Assembly: GCA_022796195.1 (NCBI GenBank)
Contig: JAAWIE010000001.1
Span: 62,001 to 126,000 of the forward strand
DNA length: 64,000 nt
Direction: 5' to 3'
Origin: Lawsonibacter sp.
Lineage (GTDB): Bacteria > Bacillota > Clostridia > Oscillospirales > Oscillospiraceae
Below, piece after piece: positions 41,456 through 50,865 of this stretch. Both the position numbers and the translations under genes were made by a program. The notes under the pieces were generated by a model, which saw only the letters and a list, made by a program, of their open reading frames with translations, did no database searches and was not told the DNA's origin. The stretch's first letter is position 1. Every line of letters begins with the position of its first letter.

Positions 41456-43063
41456 TTGTCAACTTACGAAGCTGAGATTAAGCGCCGCCGCACCTTTGCC
41501 ATCATCTCTCACCCGGACGCGGGCAAGACCACCCTGACGGAAAAATTTCTGCTCTATGGTGGGGCCATTGCCCAAGCGGGACAGGTGAAAGGAAAGAAAA
41601 ATACCCGGGCGGCCACCTCCGACTGGATGGAGATTGAAAAACAGAGGGGGATCTCGGTGACCTCCTCGGTGATGCAGTTTCAATACGAAGGTTTCTGCAT
41701 CAACATTTTGGATACCCCCGGCCACCAGGACTTCTCTGAGGACACCTATCGTACGCTCATGGCGGCGGACAGCGCGGTTATGGTTATCGATGGGGCCAAG
41801 GGTGTGGAGGCCCAGACTCGAAAGCTGTTCAAGGTGTGCGCCATGCGGGATATCCCCATCTTTACGTTTATCAACAAGATGGACCGAGAGGCGCGGGACC
41901 CCTTTGAGCTGTGTGAGGAACTGGAGCATGAGCTTGGCATTGACACCTATGCCATAAATTGGCCCATCGGCTGCGGCAAGGAGTTCAAGGGAGTCTACGA
42001 CCGGCAGAACCGGAAGGTGATCCACTTTACCTCCAACACCAACGCCCGGGCGGCTACCGCCACCCAGATTGAGCCCGACGACCCCGCGCTGGCGGAGCTC
42101 ATCGGGGAAGGGAGGCGGGACCAGCTGGTGGACGAGATTGAACTGCTGGATGGGGCCTCCTGCGACTTCGACCTGGACCGGGTGCGCCATGGCAAACTGT
42201 CGCCGGTATTCTTCGGTTCCGCCCTCACCAATTTTGGTGTGGAGCCTTTTTTGGAAGAATTTCTCCGTATGACCACCGCTCCCCTGCCCCGGAAGGCCGG
42301 GGAGGAAGTGATTGACTCCTTTGACAAGGATTTTTCTGCCTTCGTTTTTAAGATTCAGGCTAATATGAATAAGGCCCACCGGGACCGCATTGCTTTTATG
42401 CGGGTGGTGTCCGGCAAGTTTGAGGCGGACAAGGAGGTCTACCACCTCCAGGGGAATAAAAAAATCCGCCTGTCCCGGCCCCAGCAGCTCATGGCGGCGG
42501 AACGCGAGATGATTGAGGAAGCCTACGCCGGAGACATCATTGGTGTGTTTGACCCCGGTATTTTCTCCATCGGCGATACGCTGTGTGCCCCTGGGAAGAA
42601 ATTCCGGTTTGACCCGATTCCAACCTTTGCCCCGGAACACTTTGAACGCATCCGCTCGGTGGATACCATGAAGCGCAAACAGTTTTTGAAAGGCGTGGAA
42701 CAGATTGCCCAAGAGGGCGCCATCCAAATTTTTAAGACCCCATACTCCGGCATGGAAGAAGTGATTGTGGGGGTGGTGGGCACCCTGCAATTTGATGTAC
42801 TAGAGTATCGTCTGCGGGCGGAGTACAATGTGGAGCTGTACAAGGAGGGACTTCCCTTTGAATATCTGCGGTGGATTGTCAAGGAAGATGAGGACGCCCC
42901 GCCGCGGAAGGAAGAGGACCTGCTGCTCCCCAACGACGCCAAGCTGGTGGAGGATTACAAGGGAAATCAGCTTCTTCTGTTTGCCTCCCAGTGGTCCATT
43001 CAATGGGTCACCGACCGGAACAAGGGCCTGAAGCTGGCTGAGTTCGGCGGAGCGAAGTTTTAG
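41456..43063 (+). CDS. prfC: Peptide chain release factor 3
   Basis: Translational GTPase that recycles RF1/RF2 after termination. 535 residues, matching RF3. The start is a TTG at 41456, preceded by AGGGAGTGG; no in-frame ATG occurs before the G domain. G1 SHPDAGKTTLTEK (about 18-30), G3 DTPGHQDFSEDTYRTL (about 81-96), G4 NKMD, then RF3-specific domains II and III (PTFAPEHFERIRS, VGTLQFDVLEYRL). The RF3 signature EDTYRTL separates it from EF-G. Single gene with its own promoter. Confidence 0.96.
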   Translation: MSTYEAEIKRRRTFAIISHPDAGKTTLTEKFLLYGGAIAQAGQVKGKKNTRAATSDWMEIEKQRGISVTSSVMQFQYEGFCINILDTPGHQDFSEDTYRTLMAADSAVMVIDGAKGVEAQTRKLFKVCAMRDIPIFTFINKMDREARDPFELCEELEHELGIDTYAINWPIGCGKEFKGVYDRQNRKVIHFTSNTNARAATATQIEPDDPALAELIGEGRRDQLVDEIELLDGASCDFDLDRVRHGKLSPVFFGSALTNFGVEPFLEEFLRMTTAPLPRKAGEEVIDSFDKDFSAFVFKIQANMNKAHRDRIAFMRVVSGKFEADKEVYHLQGNKKIRLSRPQQLMAAEREMIEEAYAGDIIGVFDPGIFSIGDTLCAPGKKFRFDPIPTFAPEHFERIRSVDTMKRKQFLKGVEQIAQEGAIQIFKTPYSGMEEVIVGVVGTLQFDVLEYRLRAEYNVELYKEGLPFEYLRWIVKEDEDAPPRKEEDLLLPNDAKLVEDYKGNQLLLFASQWSIQWVTDRNKGLKLAEFGGAKF

Positions 43064-43191
43064 AAGGTGCGGCCATAGATGTGGCGTCGACGATGAATCA
43101 ATGGGATACTCTCCTGCGTCCTGGCGGATGAGGAGCTGTTCGAAGTACTCAAAAGAAAGAATTATCTTCTGTAATATAATTTCCAGCTTAT

Positions 43192-43222
43192 AGGGGGATT
43201 TCACATCAGGTGAAATCCCCCT
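43192..43222. terminator. Bidirectional terminator between prfC and the HAD gene
   Basis: Perfect 13-bp inverted repeat AGGGGGATTTCAC/GTGAAATCCCCCT with a 5-base loop, between convergent genes. The 128 bases between prfC and this hairpin contain no gene. Confidence 0.75.
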
Positions 43223-43245
43223 TAACAAATGTTCGCGATATGTAT

Positions 43246-44016
43246 TCATAGCCGCTCAAATGCTCCGGCTGCATCCAAGACCGTCTCCAGTACAAAGTCT
43301 GGAAAGCGGCCTGCGCCCCTGTGGACCCGCAGGATTCCAGCGGCGGCACTCAGCAGAGCTCCGTCGGGCAGGAGCCCAAGGCCGGCCATAGGAAACATGG
43401 GGAGATCTATGACGCTGTCCCCGGCACAGATCACTTCATCCGGTCGGAATTTTTCCCGCAGACGGCGGACCGCAGTCCCCTTATTCAGGGGCGGCGGGAA
43501 GAAATAGACCTTCCGCCCGGATACCGCAATTTCCAGGCTGGTTTGTCCCGCAAAAAACGCGCCGCCTGCCTGGGCGCTCTCCCCGTCGTCGCAGGCCGCA
43601 AAAAGATAGAGCCCATCAACTATCCGGCTCCGCCGGAGCATGGGGGCCTCCGGCAGGCGGCGGGCCAGGTTGGACAATTCCTCGCGCCAAGGGGCGGTCA
43701 GTTCCAGCGTCTGGCTGTGCCAGGCCGGGTCCTCTGCCCCGTTGTCCAGTAAGATCCCGCCATTGGTGGTCACTGCGTACTGGGGCACACAGTCCGGCGG
43801 CCAGTGGATGCGCCGGTATTGGCTGACCGACCGGGTAGTCACCGGGACAAAGCGAGTTTTCCGGTTCACCTGGGCCAGCAGTTCCAGGGAACGCACCGTA
43901 CAAAAACTCTGTTCTTTGCCCTCCAAAAGCTCCACACACTGGTCCGTCTCCTGCCGGTGCCGGTAGGAGAACAACAGGGTGTTGTCCAAATCGCTGGCGA
44001 ACAGGATAGATCCCAT
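43246..44016 (-). CDS. HAD-superfamily phosphatase of the Ter-associated module
   Basis: 256 residues. Motif I is SDLDNTLL with nucleophile Asp9 and acid Asp11; motif II lies in VTTRS (about 59-63); the C-terminal motif ICAGDSVIDLPMF (about 195-207) is of the Cof/sucrose-phosphatase type. It begins three bases after the StiP gene and ends the long reverse-strand Ter operon. HAD enzymes next to the PRTase and StiP genes are part of the biosynthetic module described for Ter loci and are thought to dephosphorylate a nucleotide-like product; the substrate is unknown. Confidence 0.82.
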   Translation of the reverse strand: MGSILFASDLDNTLLFSYRHRQETDQCVELLEGKEQSFCTVRSLELLAQVNRKTRFVPVTTRSVSQYRRIHWPPDCVPQYAVTTNGGILLDNGAEDPAWHSQTLELTAPWREELSNLARRLPEAPMLRRSRIVDGLYLFAACDDGESAQAGGAFFAGQTSLEIAVSGRKVYFFPPPLNKGTAVRRLREKFRPDEVICAGDSVIDLPMFPMAGLGLLPDGALLSAAAGILRVHRGAGRFPDFVLETVLDAAGAFERL

Positions 44017-44019
44017 GGC

Positions 44020-45072
44020 TCAATTATCTGCCAGAGCCTGGATAAGACCGCAGGCCCGGTAATGCTCCAGCGGGTATTCCACCAGACGGGCGCCCTTCTC
44101 CTTCGCCAGCTGGTAGAGATGCCCTAAATGTTCCGCGTCGTGCAGACTGCGCACCAGAATCATCCAAGGCATCCGCCGCAGCAGTACCCGGGTCGCCTCG
44201 CCAATGCCCGGCTTAACCAGGTTCCGATCCTGAAGCCCGAAGTGTGCGCAGATACTGGATACCTCCTCCGCCGCGCTTTGGGAGAAGGTCCGCTCCTCCT
44301 CCTGCCGGGGGCGGGTATCCGGGAAACGGTCCGCCACCGTATTCAGAAAGGCGTATGTCTGGTCCTGCTCCCTCCACTGGCTGTAAAAAGCTGCTCCATG
44401 GAACTCACCAGGGGCAATGATGTCTGAGCGGTAGAAGGTGCGGCTCAACAGTCCGGACACTGTCGCGTTCAGACAGGAGCTGGCGATCAAAAAATCGTCG
44501 CGTGTGCCCCATTTTCCGGCCAGACAGCCCGGGTCGGATAGTACGGCCAGCCCTCCGTCTACGCCGGGGTACTGCGCCGCCGCCTGTCTCAGCTCCTGCT
44601 GAATGGCGCCTTTGCCCGTCCAGCCGTCCACGAACTGGAGTTGTTCCGGACGGTGCCGCCCCAGGATATAGGACATGGCGGCATGGTCGATCCCTCTGCC
44701 TCGGATGATGGAAATGGTATAATGTTCCACGGCTGTGCCGTATCGGAACTTGAGATACCACTGAATCAGGATCCCGATGGGTGTACCTGCCCGGGCCAGC
44801 GAGACAAGGACTACATCCCGGCCCTTATCTCGCCAAATTTTCTCCGCCACGCAGGCCACCGCCTCCGCCGTCATGCCGGCGTACCGGTCCAAGGCGTCCT
44901 GGTATGCGGCCAGATAGGCGGAGGAAGGCTCATACTCTACTGGCAGCATTTCGGAGTAGTGGGTACCGCTCTGGATTTTTGCTTCCCGCTCTCGAGTTCC
45001 CATAGGCTCCACCAGACCGGTAATGTCCTTCAATAGGATGGTCACGTCACAGCTCTGATAGGTACCAAACAT
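44020..45072 (-). CDS. StiP-type protein with PELOTA-like RNA-binding C-terminus (Ter module)
   Basis: 350 residues, start ATG 45072 with GGGAGGACG upstream; the gene overlaps the preceding PRTase by 26 bases. The N-terminal two-thirds (StiP domain, about 25-260) includes VVLVSLARAGTPIGILI and RGRGIDHAAM; the last 85 residues resemble the PELOTA RNA-binding fold seen in this family. StiP proteins have been annotated as cysteine proteases, but here they accompany PRTase-TRSP and HAD genes in a putative nucleoside-like metabolite pathway. Biochemical role unproven. Confidence 0.82.
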   Translation of the reverse strand: MFGTYQSCDVTILLKDITGLVEPMGTREREAKIQSGTHYSEMLPVEYEPSSAYLAAYQDALDRYAGMTAEAVACVAEKIWRDKGRDVVLVSLARAGTPIGILIQWYLKFRYGTAVEHYTISIIRGRGIDHAAMSYILGRHRPEQLQFVDGWTGKGAIQQELRQAAAQYPGVDGGLAVLSDPGCLAGKWGTRDDFLIASSCLNATVSGLLSRTFYRSDIIAPGEFHGAAFYSQWREQDQTYAFLNTVADRFPDTRPRQEEERTFSQSAAEEVSSICAHFGLQDRNLVKPGIGEATRVLLRRMPWMILVRSLHDAEHLGHLYQLAKEKGARLVEYPLEHYRACGLIQALADN

Positions 45073-46213
45073 TGCGTCCTCCCTGTAACAAGTAAATCTG
45101 CCCGCACCCCCAAGGGGCCCAAGCGGCGGTCAATTCATTCAGCGCCTCTTGCCGGTAGGTTGGGGCGTCCGACACCACAATCAGCGCATCGCATGGGGCA
45201 AAGTTGTAGAGATAGGTGTCCCGCTCCGCTTCATAAAAGCTGCTAAGCTTTTTCCCCGAAGTGATGGGATAGCCAGGGGCAGCGCAGAGCCCGATGGGAC
45301 TCCGGGTAGTGGCGTGGCATTGGACGGAATATCCCCGGTGCTCCAGCTCCCTGCCCAGCACGAGGGCGGGATACATACACTCCTCGGTCCCCAGCACCAC
45401 AATGCGCTCCAGGCCGCGGAGAGCAGAAGCGGCGAACGTCCAAAAAGCGCCGGCCATCTTCTGGCAGTGTTCCTGATAGCGGTGGATGGGGGTCCCTCTT
45501 CGGGGGTCGGGCAGGGGCGGACTGTCCAGCTCACCGTGGGAGAACGTATTCTCTGCCCCCTTCGCCGGTTCCGCCTCCTCTACCTGGAATGCTGCTGCAG
45601 TTCCGGCGGGGTCCTCCCCGGTCACTTTGACCAGCCATTCGCTGTGCAGGCCCGCCTCCAGCATTCTCTGTTCATCCTCCGGCGAAACCCGGTTGAGCAG
45701 AGAGGCCGCAACCAGCCGCTTTTCCCCGAAACCGGGGTACTGCTCCCGGAGCTTGCGGACCATGTTTCGCAAGGTTTTGCCGGTGGAGATCTCATCATCC
45801 ACCAGAATTACCCACTCGGTCTCCTTGAGCCGTGCCTCCAGGCGGTCGCCGCAGAGCTTCTGCTCTACGGCATGGCTGTGCTCTTCGGAAAACAGCGCCC
45901 AGGTTTCCACTTCGGGCACCGGCTCCCGGGTTGTATGCAGATACAGGCATTCCGGCCCCAGCCGGCTGGCAGCCGCTGCGCCGATGGCCGTTGCTGTTTC
46001 GGCAAAACCGATGACCAATTTGGTCCCAGGGTACTTTTGAGCCAGCTGGCCGCCCAGCGTTTCCATCATCTCCAGCGCCTGGGTGGGAGATACTGGGATA
46101 TGCTTGGCCTGAAGGGGGTTTACCAGCAGATAGGACCGCTTGGTGTTGTTGACCCGCTTAGCGACGCGCAGGATGTCAGTTTGAACATAGCGCAAGCGAT
46201 TCCCTCCATTCAT
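45047..46213 (-). CDS. Phosphoribosyltransferase with TRSP domain (Ter module)
   Basis: 388 residues. PRTase domain (about 1-215) with the PRPP loop VILVDDEISTGKT at 135-147, followed by a TRSP domain (about 240-388). The Ter-associated PRTase_2-TRSP architecture is diagnostic. ATG 46213 overlaps the rhomboid stop by four bases; its 3' end overlaps the StiP gene by 26 bases, so the products are made together. In Ter loci this enzyme is predicted to attach a base or amine to ribose phosphate in an unidentified small-molecule pathway. Confidence 0.85.
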   Translation of the reverse strand: MNGGNRLRYVQTDILRVAKRVNNTKRSYLLVNPLQAKHIPVSPTQALEMMETLGGQLAQKYPGTKLVIGFAETATAIGAAAASRLGPECLYLHTTREPVPEVETWALFSEEHSHAVEQKLCGDRLEARLKETEWVILVDDEISTGKTLRNMVRKLREQYPGFGEKRLVAASLLNRVSPEDEQRMLEAGLHSEWLVKVTGEDPAGTAAAFQVEEAEPAKGAENTFSHGELDSPPLPDPRRGTPIHRYQEHCQKMAGAFWTFAASALRGLERIVVLGTEECMYPALVLGRELEHRGYSVQCHATTRSPIGLCAAPGYPITSGKKLSSFYEAERDTYLYNFAPCDALIVVSDAPTYRQEALNELTAAWAPWGCGQIYLLQGGRNVWYLSEL

Positions 46214-46773
46214 TTACGGCGTTTGGCCGATAAAAATCCAAAGGATGTACCGCAGGCCCCGCCTACGATGTGCATGAAATTGGCCACATTGTCCTGTACA
46301 AAGACGATGGCGTAGACCTCCTGCCCCAGATAGAGCAGGGCCGCAAGGACCATAGTCAAGGGAATTTTCCCGTCCTGCATGCCGGACAGAGAGGCCAGCA
46401 TAATCAACATAAATACGATTCCGCTGGCCCCCAGCAGGGCGGAACCGGGGAAGCACACGAACTGCAAAAGTCCAGAAATCAGGGCCGTAAGCGCGATGCC
46501 TGCCAGCAAAGCTGGACTGCCGTACTTTTCCTCCATGGGCGGGCCGACCACCAGCAGAAGAAGCATATTCCCTAAAAAGTGGCTGGCGCCGGCGTGGCCC
46601 AGCACGTGGCCGAACAGGCGCACATAAGTAAGGGGCTCTGACAGGGGCGACCGGTAGACGGAAAACAGGTGCCAGGTGGTCCAGTTTTTCGTCAGGTAAC
46701 CCAGGGCCAGAGCCAGCAGAGACAGAAGAAAAAAGCTGAGGATGACAGGAGAATTATACTGCAATTTTTTCAT
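46210..46773 (-). CDS. Rhomboid-family intramembrane serine protease
   Basis: 187 residues, six predicted helices, the minimal rhomboid core. Catalytic Ser117 lies in GASG (115-118), His168 in NFMHIVGG, and the HXXXN oxyanion motif is His65/Asn69 (HFLGN); the dyad is intact. Start ATG 46773 with GGTGG upstream. It is embedded in the Ter operon between the calcium ATPase and the PRTase, with which it overlaps by four bases, so its expression is tied to the module. Substrate unknown; a regulated membrane-protein cleavage step in the Ter response is an inference. Confidence 0.9.
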   Translation of the reverse strand: MKKLQYNSPVILSFFLLSLLALALGYLTKNWTTWHLFSVYRSPLSEPLTYVRLFGHVLGHAGASHFLGNMLLLLVVGPPMEEKYGSPALLAGIALTALISGLLQFVCFPGSALLGASGIVFMLIMLASLSGMQDGKIPLTMVLAALLYLGQEVYAIVFVQDNVANFMHIVGGACGTSFGFLSAKRRK

Positions 46774-46804
46774 ATCGTTCCACCATCTAAGACTGTTTTA
46801 ACAA

Positions 46805-46831
46805 GGGGCTTCCCAGAACTTGGGAAGCCCC
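46805..46831 (-). terminator. Hairpin between calcium ATPase and rhomboid genes
   Basis: 11-bp stem GGGGCTTCCCA/TGGGAAGCCCC. The following reverse-strand bases TTGTTAAAAC are only weakly T-rich, so it may attenuate rather than stop transcription into the downstream four genes. Confidence 0.5.
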
Positions 46832-46837
46832 CGGTCC

Positions 46838-49483
46838 TTATGCGCTGCGGGATAAAACCTTCCGAAGCAGGTCCACCGGGATCATGGTAACCGCTAGAAC
46901 GGCCACCACGCACCAGCCTGCTGGGCCGAAGGGTACGCAGCTGAACATACTGCCCACCCAACTTGTGGCGGGAATCAGCCCCGCATTGACAATCGCCGCC
47001 TGAACCAGGATGATGGTAGCAAACACCTTTAAGAATCCGGTATTTTCATTCAAACCCTTAAAAATTGCAAAGCCCTCATCCCGGACGTTGAAGCCGTTAA
47101 ACAGTGCGCACCAGATGAACAGAACGAAGTAGGCGGAGAGCTTCTGCTCCGTGGTGGCGAAGAACTGGTTGAAGAAGGGGAGCTTTAGGAAGGCGAAGCT
47201 CAAGGCCGTCAGCCATATGCCCATGGTGACGATCTGCACCATCATAGCCTTGCTGACAATACTCTCGTCTCTTCTCCGGGGTGTTTCCGCCATATAATGT
47301 TCCCGGGCGGGCTCATTGCCCAGCATGATGGCCCCCAGGCCGTCCATGACCAAGTTGACGAACAGCAGATGGGTCACCTTCAGCGGCTCTTCCACCCCGA
47401 AGAAGGGGGCAACCGCACTGACCACAACGGCGGCCACGTTAATCACCAGCTGGAATTTACAGAATTTCAGAATGTTGTGGTAAATAGTCCGGCCATACCA
47501 GATGGCGTCTTTGATGGACTTAAAGTTGTCGTCCAGAATGACAATCTTACCCGCCTCTTTGGCCGCCTCGGTGCCGCTGCCCATGGCAAACCCTACGTCT
47601 GCCCGTTTCAAGGCCGGAGAGTCGTTGACCCCGTCGCCAGTCATGCCCACCACCAGATTCATCTCCTGGCAGAGCCGGACCATGCGGGATTTGTCTGTGG
47701 GCAGAGCCCGGGCAATGACCCGGATGCGGGGGATGATTTTCTTTACTTCATCGTCAGACAGCTTGCTCAGCTGGCTGGAAGTCAGCGCCACATCATCCTG
47801 GTTTTTCAACAGTCCGGCATCCTTGGCGATGGCCACGGCAGTCTCCAGCCGGTCGCCGGTAATCATGACCACCTGAATGCCGGCGCTCTGCACTTCGGCG
47901 ATGGCCTCTCGGGCCTCGGGGCGGACGTCGTCCCGAATGCCGAAAAAGCCGATGACGGTGGTGTCCGAATTGATCTGGTCCTGGGTCATCTCTTTGTCGG
48001 AGTAGCCGAAGGCCAGCACACGCATAGACCGGCCCGCCAGCTCGTCAATTTTGGCGCTGAGCTGTTTGGCGTCGATCACATGAATATCACCGTTGAGGCT
48101 GAGATACTTGCCGGACACCGCCAGAAACTTTTCTGGTGCGCCTTTGTAGAAGGTTTTATCCAGTTCTCTCAGCTGGGCTTGACTAAACTTGTTGGCGGAG
48201 TTGAAACTCTGGGACTGGGTGACGGTGTAGGTTGCATCCAGCTTCTTCAAGATGTCCGCGCCCAGATACTTTACCAGAGCCTGGTCGGTGGCGTTGCCGC
48301 CGATCACCCGGCCCTCCGCGTCAAACATGGACTGGGTGTTTTTGCCGATAGCCAGGTCCAGCAGGCCCTTGATTTTCCCGTGGCTGGGCAGTTCTGACAG
48401 GGGGATGGAAATGCCGTCGGCGGTGAAGAACTCCACCACCTCCAAGTGGCCCTTGGTGATGGTACCTGTCTTATCACTGAACAGGATATTCAGAGAACCG
48501 GCGGTCTCAATGCCCTCCGCCTTGCGCACCAATACATTATGGTCCAGCATCTTGCTGGTGTTCTGCATCAGTACCAGGGAGATCATCAGCGGCAGGCCCT
48601 CGGGTACCGCGCAGACGATGATGACGATAGCAAGGGACACCGCCTCAATCACGTCCTTGATGACTTCTGTGGTTCCGGCCGCCAGGTAGGGTCCAACCCC
48701 ACCGGCGGACACCACAAAGTAGCCCATATACATCACCGCAATCACAACTGCGCCGATGTAGCCGAATGTGGAGATCATCCCTGCCAGCTTGGACAGCTTG
48801 ACCTTTAACGGGGAGTCGGGCTCCTCATCCTGCATCTCCTCGGCCATTCTGCCCATCATGGTGGATACGCCTACCTTCTGCACATCCATAACGCCCTCGC
48901 CGTCGAACAGGACTGCTCCACGAAACAGGGAGTGCTGGTCCACAAAGGTGTCCCCTGTGATCTCCCCGGCCAGCTGGAAGCCGTCTTCCGCTGCGGTCTT
49001 CCGGCACTCCTCCGCCTCTCCGTTGAGGGCGGAGTTGTCCACCTTCAGTGTGCCGAACACCAGCACGCCGTCCGCCGGAATCTTGTCGCCGGACTGGAGC
49101 AGCACCTTGTCCCCTACCACCACGTCGTCCACGTCGATGACAGAGATCACACCGTTCCGGTAGACCTTGCACTGATCCTTTTTGGTGCTGTCTTTCAGTT
49201 CGCGGTACTTGCTGTCGCTGGCTACTCCGGTTTTGGCAGAGACAAAGGCGACAATCAAAATGGCAGCGATGGTGCCCACCGGCTCATAGATATCCGCATA
49301 GCCAAGGGCCCACATAACAATCATCAGTACCGCGATTGCCAGCAGAATCCGGATCATAGGGTCGCCAAAGGTTTCTTTAAACTCCGCCCAAAAGGTAGTG
49401 GGCTCCGAGTCAGGGATCAGGTTACTGCCGTGTTGTTCCCGCGAGGCGGCAGCCTCTCGGTCAGATAATCCATTGAAGTGCAT
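46838..49483 (-). CDS. Calcium-translocating P-type ATPase
   Basis: 881 residues from the ATG at 49483 (GGAGAATTTCTC upstream). P2-type pump: N-terminal cation-ATPase domain (about 1-70), A domain with the TGE-type motif as NGEAE (about 147-151), phosphorylation site DKTGTITKG (Asp about 317), hinge MTGDGVNDSPALKRAD, ten transmembrane segments. The helix 4 motif PEGLP (about 274-278) and helix 6 NLVMDGLGA fit PMCA-type Ca2+ exporters. It lies directly after the terD genes in the Ter operon. TerD domains bind Ca2+, so coordinated control of calcium is a reasonable inference. Confidence 0.93.
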   Translation of the reverse strand: MHFNGLSDREAAASREQHGSNLIPDSEPTTFWAEFKETFGDPMIRILLAIAVLMIVMWALGYADIYEPVGTIAAILIVAFVSAKTGVASDSKYRELKDSTKKDQCKVYRNGVISVIDVDDVVVGDKVLLQSGDKIPADGVLVFGTLKVDNSALNGEAEECRKTAAEDGFQLAGEITGDTFVDQHSLFRGAVLFDGEGVMDVQKVGVSTMMGRMAEEMQDEEPDSPLKVKLSKLAGMISTFGYIGAVVIAVMYMGYFVVSAGGVGPYLAAGTTEVIKDVIEAVSLAIVIIVCAVPEGLPLMISLVLMQNTSKMLDHNVLVRKAEGIETAGSLNILFSDKTGTITKGHLEVVEFFTADGISIPLSELPSHGKIKGLLDLAIGKNTQSMFDAEGRVIGGNATDQALVKYLGADILKKLDATYTVTQSQSFNSANKFSQAQLRELDKTFYKGAPEKFLAVSGKYLSLNGDIHVIDAKQLSAKIDELAGRSMRVLAFGYSDKEMTQDQINSDTTVIGFFGIRDDVRPEAREAIAEVQSAGIQVVMITGDRLETAVAIAKDAGLLKNQDDVALTSSQLSKLSDDEVKKIIPRIRVIARALPTDKSRMVRLCQEMNLVVGMTGDGVNDSPALKRADVGFAMGSGTEAAKEAGKIVILDDNFKSIKDAIWYGRTIYHNILKFCKFQLVINVAAVVVSAVAPFFGVEEPLKVTHLLFVNLVMDGLGAIMLGNEPAREHYMAETPRRRDESIVSKAMMVQIVTMGIWLTALSFAFLKLPFFNQFFATTEQKLSAYFVLFIWCALFNGFNVRDEGFAIFKGLNENTGFLKVFATIILVQAAIVNAGLIPATSWVGSMFSCVPFGPAGWCVVAVLAVTMIPVDLLRKVLSRSA

Positions 49484-49503
49484 GAGAAATTCTCCTTCGT
49501 ACA

Positions 49504-49535
49504 TAGGAGAGAGGGGGGCGCAGAGGCCCTCCTCT
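49504..49535. other. Hairpin upstream of the calcium ATPase
   Basis: The reverse strand folds AGAGAGG(A)GGGC against GCCC(C)CCTCTCT within the 143-base spacer between terD and the ATPase. No T-run follows. Possible RNA processing or attenuation element. Confidence 0.4.
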
Positions 49536-49626
49536 CTTTCCGGTAATTTCGACCTCTTCTTCCTGCAGCGGAATGCAGGTTCTCAGACGCCGGCCTTTCT
49601 ATACATGGTAGCCATAAACGCGGCGC

Positions 49627-50223
49627 TTATACATACCGGCCAACCAGTTCTCCTAATCCGGGGTCGGTGGTGGCCTGTCCGATGGCGTTGAACTTCCACT
49701 CCCCATTGTAGCGGTATACCTCGCCAAAAATCATCGCCGTCATATTGGTGTAATTTTCGTTCAGGTTATACTTGCACAGTTCCTGGTTGGTGCGCGCGTC
49801 CACAATGCGGATAAAGGCGTTTTGAATCATGCCAAAATGTTGGCGGCGCTGAACTGCCTGATAAATATTGACCACCAGGACAATCCGGTCATATTCGGCG
49901 GGAACATGGGCCAGATCAATTACAATCTGCTCATCGTCTCCCTCCCCTGCGCCGGTAAGGTTGTCGCCCATATGGCGGACTGTACCCGACGGATGAGTCA
50001 GGTTTCCAAAGAAAACGATGTCCATTTTGTCGGTGATCTTGCCCCCGCGCAGCAGCAGTGCGGAGGCGTCGCAGTCAATCGCCTGCTGTCCGCCGCCCAA
50101 CAGGCCGCCCAGCAGCCCTTTTTTCTGGGCCTCGTCCCAGCCCAGGCCCACCACCACGGTGTCCAAGCCGGCGTTGTCTTTGGTCAAGCTGACCTTTTGC
50201 CCCTTCTGCAAACTGACAGACAT
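49627..50223 (-). CDS. TerD family stress protein (paralogue 4, with loop insertion)
   Basis: 198 residues, start preceded by AGGAGGAAC. TerD fold: [19 protein letters not shown], the first acidic Ca2+ site altered to AIDCDASALLL (about 48-58), and EGDDEQIVIDL. Between GLGWD and the acidic site there is an insertion rich in Gly and Leu (about 31-46, KKGLLGGLLGGG), also present in the TerA-like neighbour but not in the other two TerD copies. Cytoplasmic; TerD proteins bind calcium and gather at membranes with TelA-type partners. Last terD gene of the run. Confidence 0.92.
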   Translation of the reverse strand: MSVSLQKGQKVSLTKDNAGLDTVVVGLGWDEAQKKGLLGGLLGGGQQAIDCDASALLLRGGKITDKMDIVFFGNLTHPSGTVRHMGDNLTGAGEGDDEQIVIDLAHVPAEYDRIVLVVNIYQAVQRRQHFGMIQNAFIRIVDARTNQELCKYNLNENYTNMTAMIFGEVYRYNGEWKFNAIGQATTDPGLGELVGRYV

Positions 50224-50247
50224 AGTATGTTCCTCCTCAAATCGTGA

Positions 50248-50850
50248 TTACTTTCTTCCAGCCTGCCAGCGCAGCCCCCAGTGGAACGCGGCGTCCAGCG
50301 CCGGGTGGCCGGGGTAAAACTGGACAATTTTTTCCACGCTGAAAGTCTCGTCGTTAAGGTTCTCCAGCAGAACCAACCCGCACATAACGTCGTTGGAGTT
50401 GTAGGAATCCATTTTAACAATCAGGTCTTCGGCGCCCGGATACTTGATGGTGACCGTGGCGTCCGCCTGCTGCCAGTTGGCGACCCCCTCGTAGATAAAG
50501 GTATAGACTAAAATCCGCTTGAAGAGGGCGATTTGGTTTCCGTCGATGCGCAGGTTTTCCCCCGTGGTTACCGCGCCGGTGCGGTCGTCGCCGTCCAGCG
50601 CAATGTACGGCGGCTGACGCAGGGAGCCGAAGGCGTTGCCCAGCGCCTGGACTACCCCTTTCTGTCCGTTTTTGAACTCAAAGAGGCATCCAAGGTCCAG
50701 GTCAATCCCCTGTCCGCCGCTGAACATGCCAAACAGGCCCTTTTTGGCGGGCTTGGTATTCCAATTCAGATTGATGAGGATTTCTCCCAATCCTGCCGGA
50801 GTTCCTTTTTTCAGGCTGACTTTTTTTCCTTTTTCCAGACTGATTGCCAC
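50248..50850 (-). CDS. TerA-like TerD-superfamily protein
   Basis: 200 residues from a GTG at 50850 with AAGGAGG upstream. Begins AISLEKGKKVSLKK like TerD, but the core is of TerA type: GIDLDLGCLFEFKNGQKG, VQALGNAFGS and YIALDGDDRTG (about 49-95), and it lacks the EGDGDDEQI calcium segment. It shares the KKGLFGMFSGG loop insertion with the adjacent paralogue 4. The C-terminus (about 170-200, VQFYPGHPALDAAFHWGLRW) is distinctive. Probably a structural or ligand-binding partner of the calcium-binding TerD proteins. Confidence 0.88.
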   Translation of the reverse strand: MAISLEKGKKVSLKKGTPAGLGEILINLNWNTKPAKKGLFGMFSGGQGIDLDLGCLFEFKNGQKGVVQALGNAFGSLRQPPYIALDGDDRTGAVTTGENLRIDGNQIALFKRILVYTFIYEGVANWQQADATVTIKYPGAEDLIVKMDSYNSNDVMCGLVLLENLNDETFSVEKIVQFYPGHPALDAAFHWGLRWQAGRK

Positions 50851-50865
50851 AACAAATCCTCCTTG

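Noticed and set aside
42800-43249. 149-residue reverse-strand frame at the end of prfC
   Set aside because: Antisense to prfC for most of its length and crosses the bidirectional terminator.
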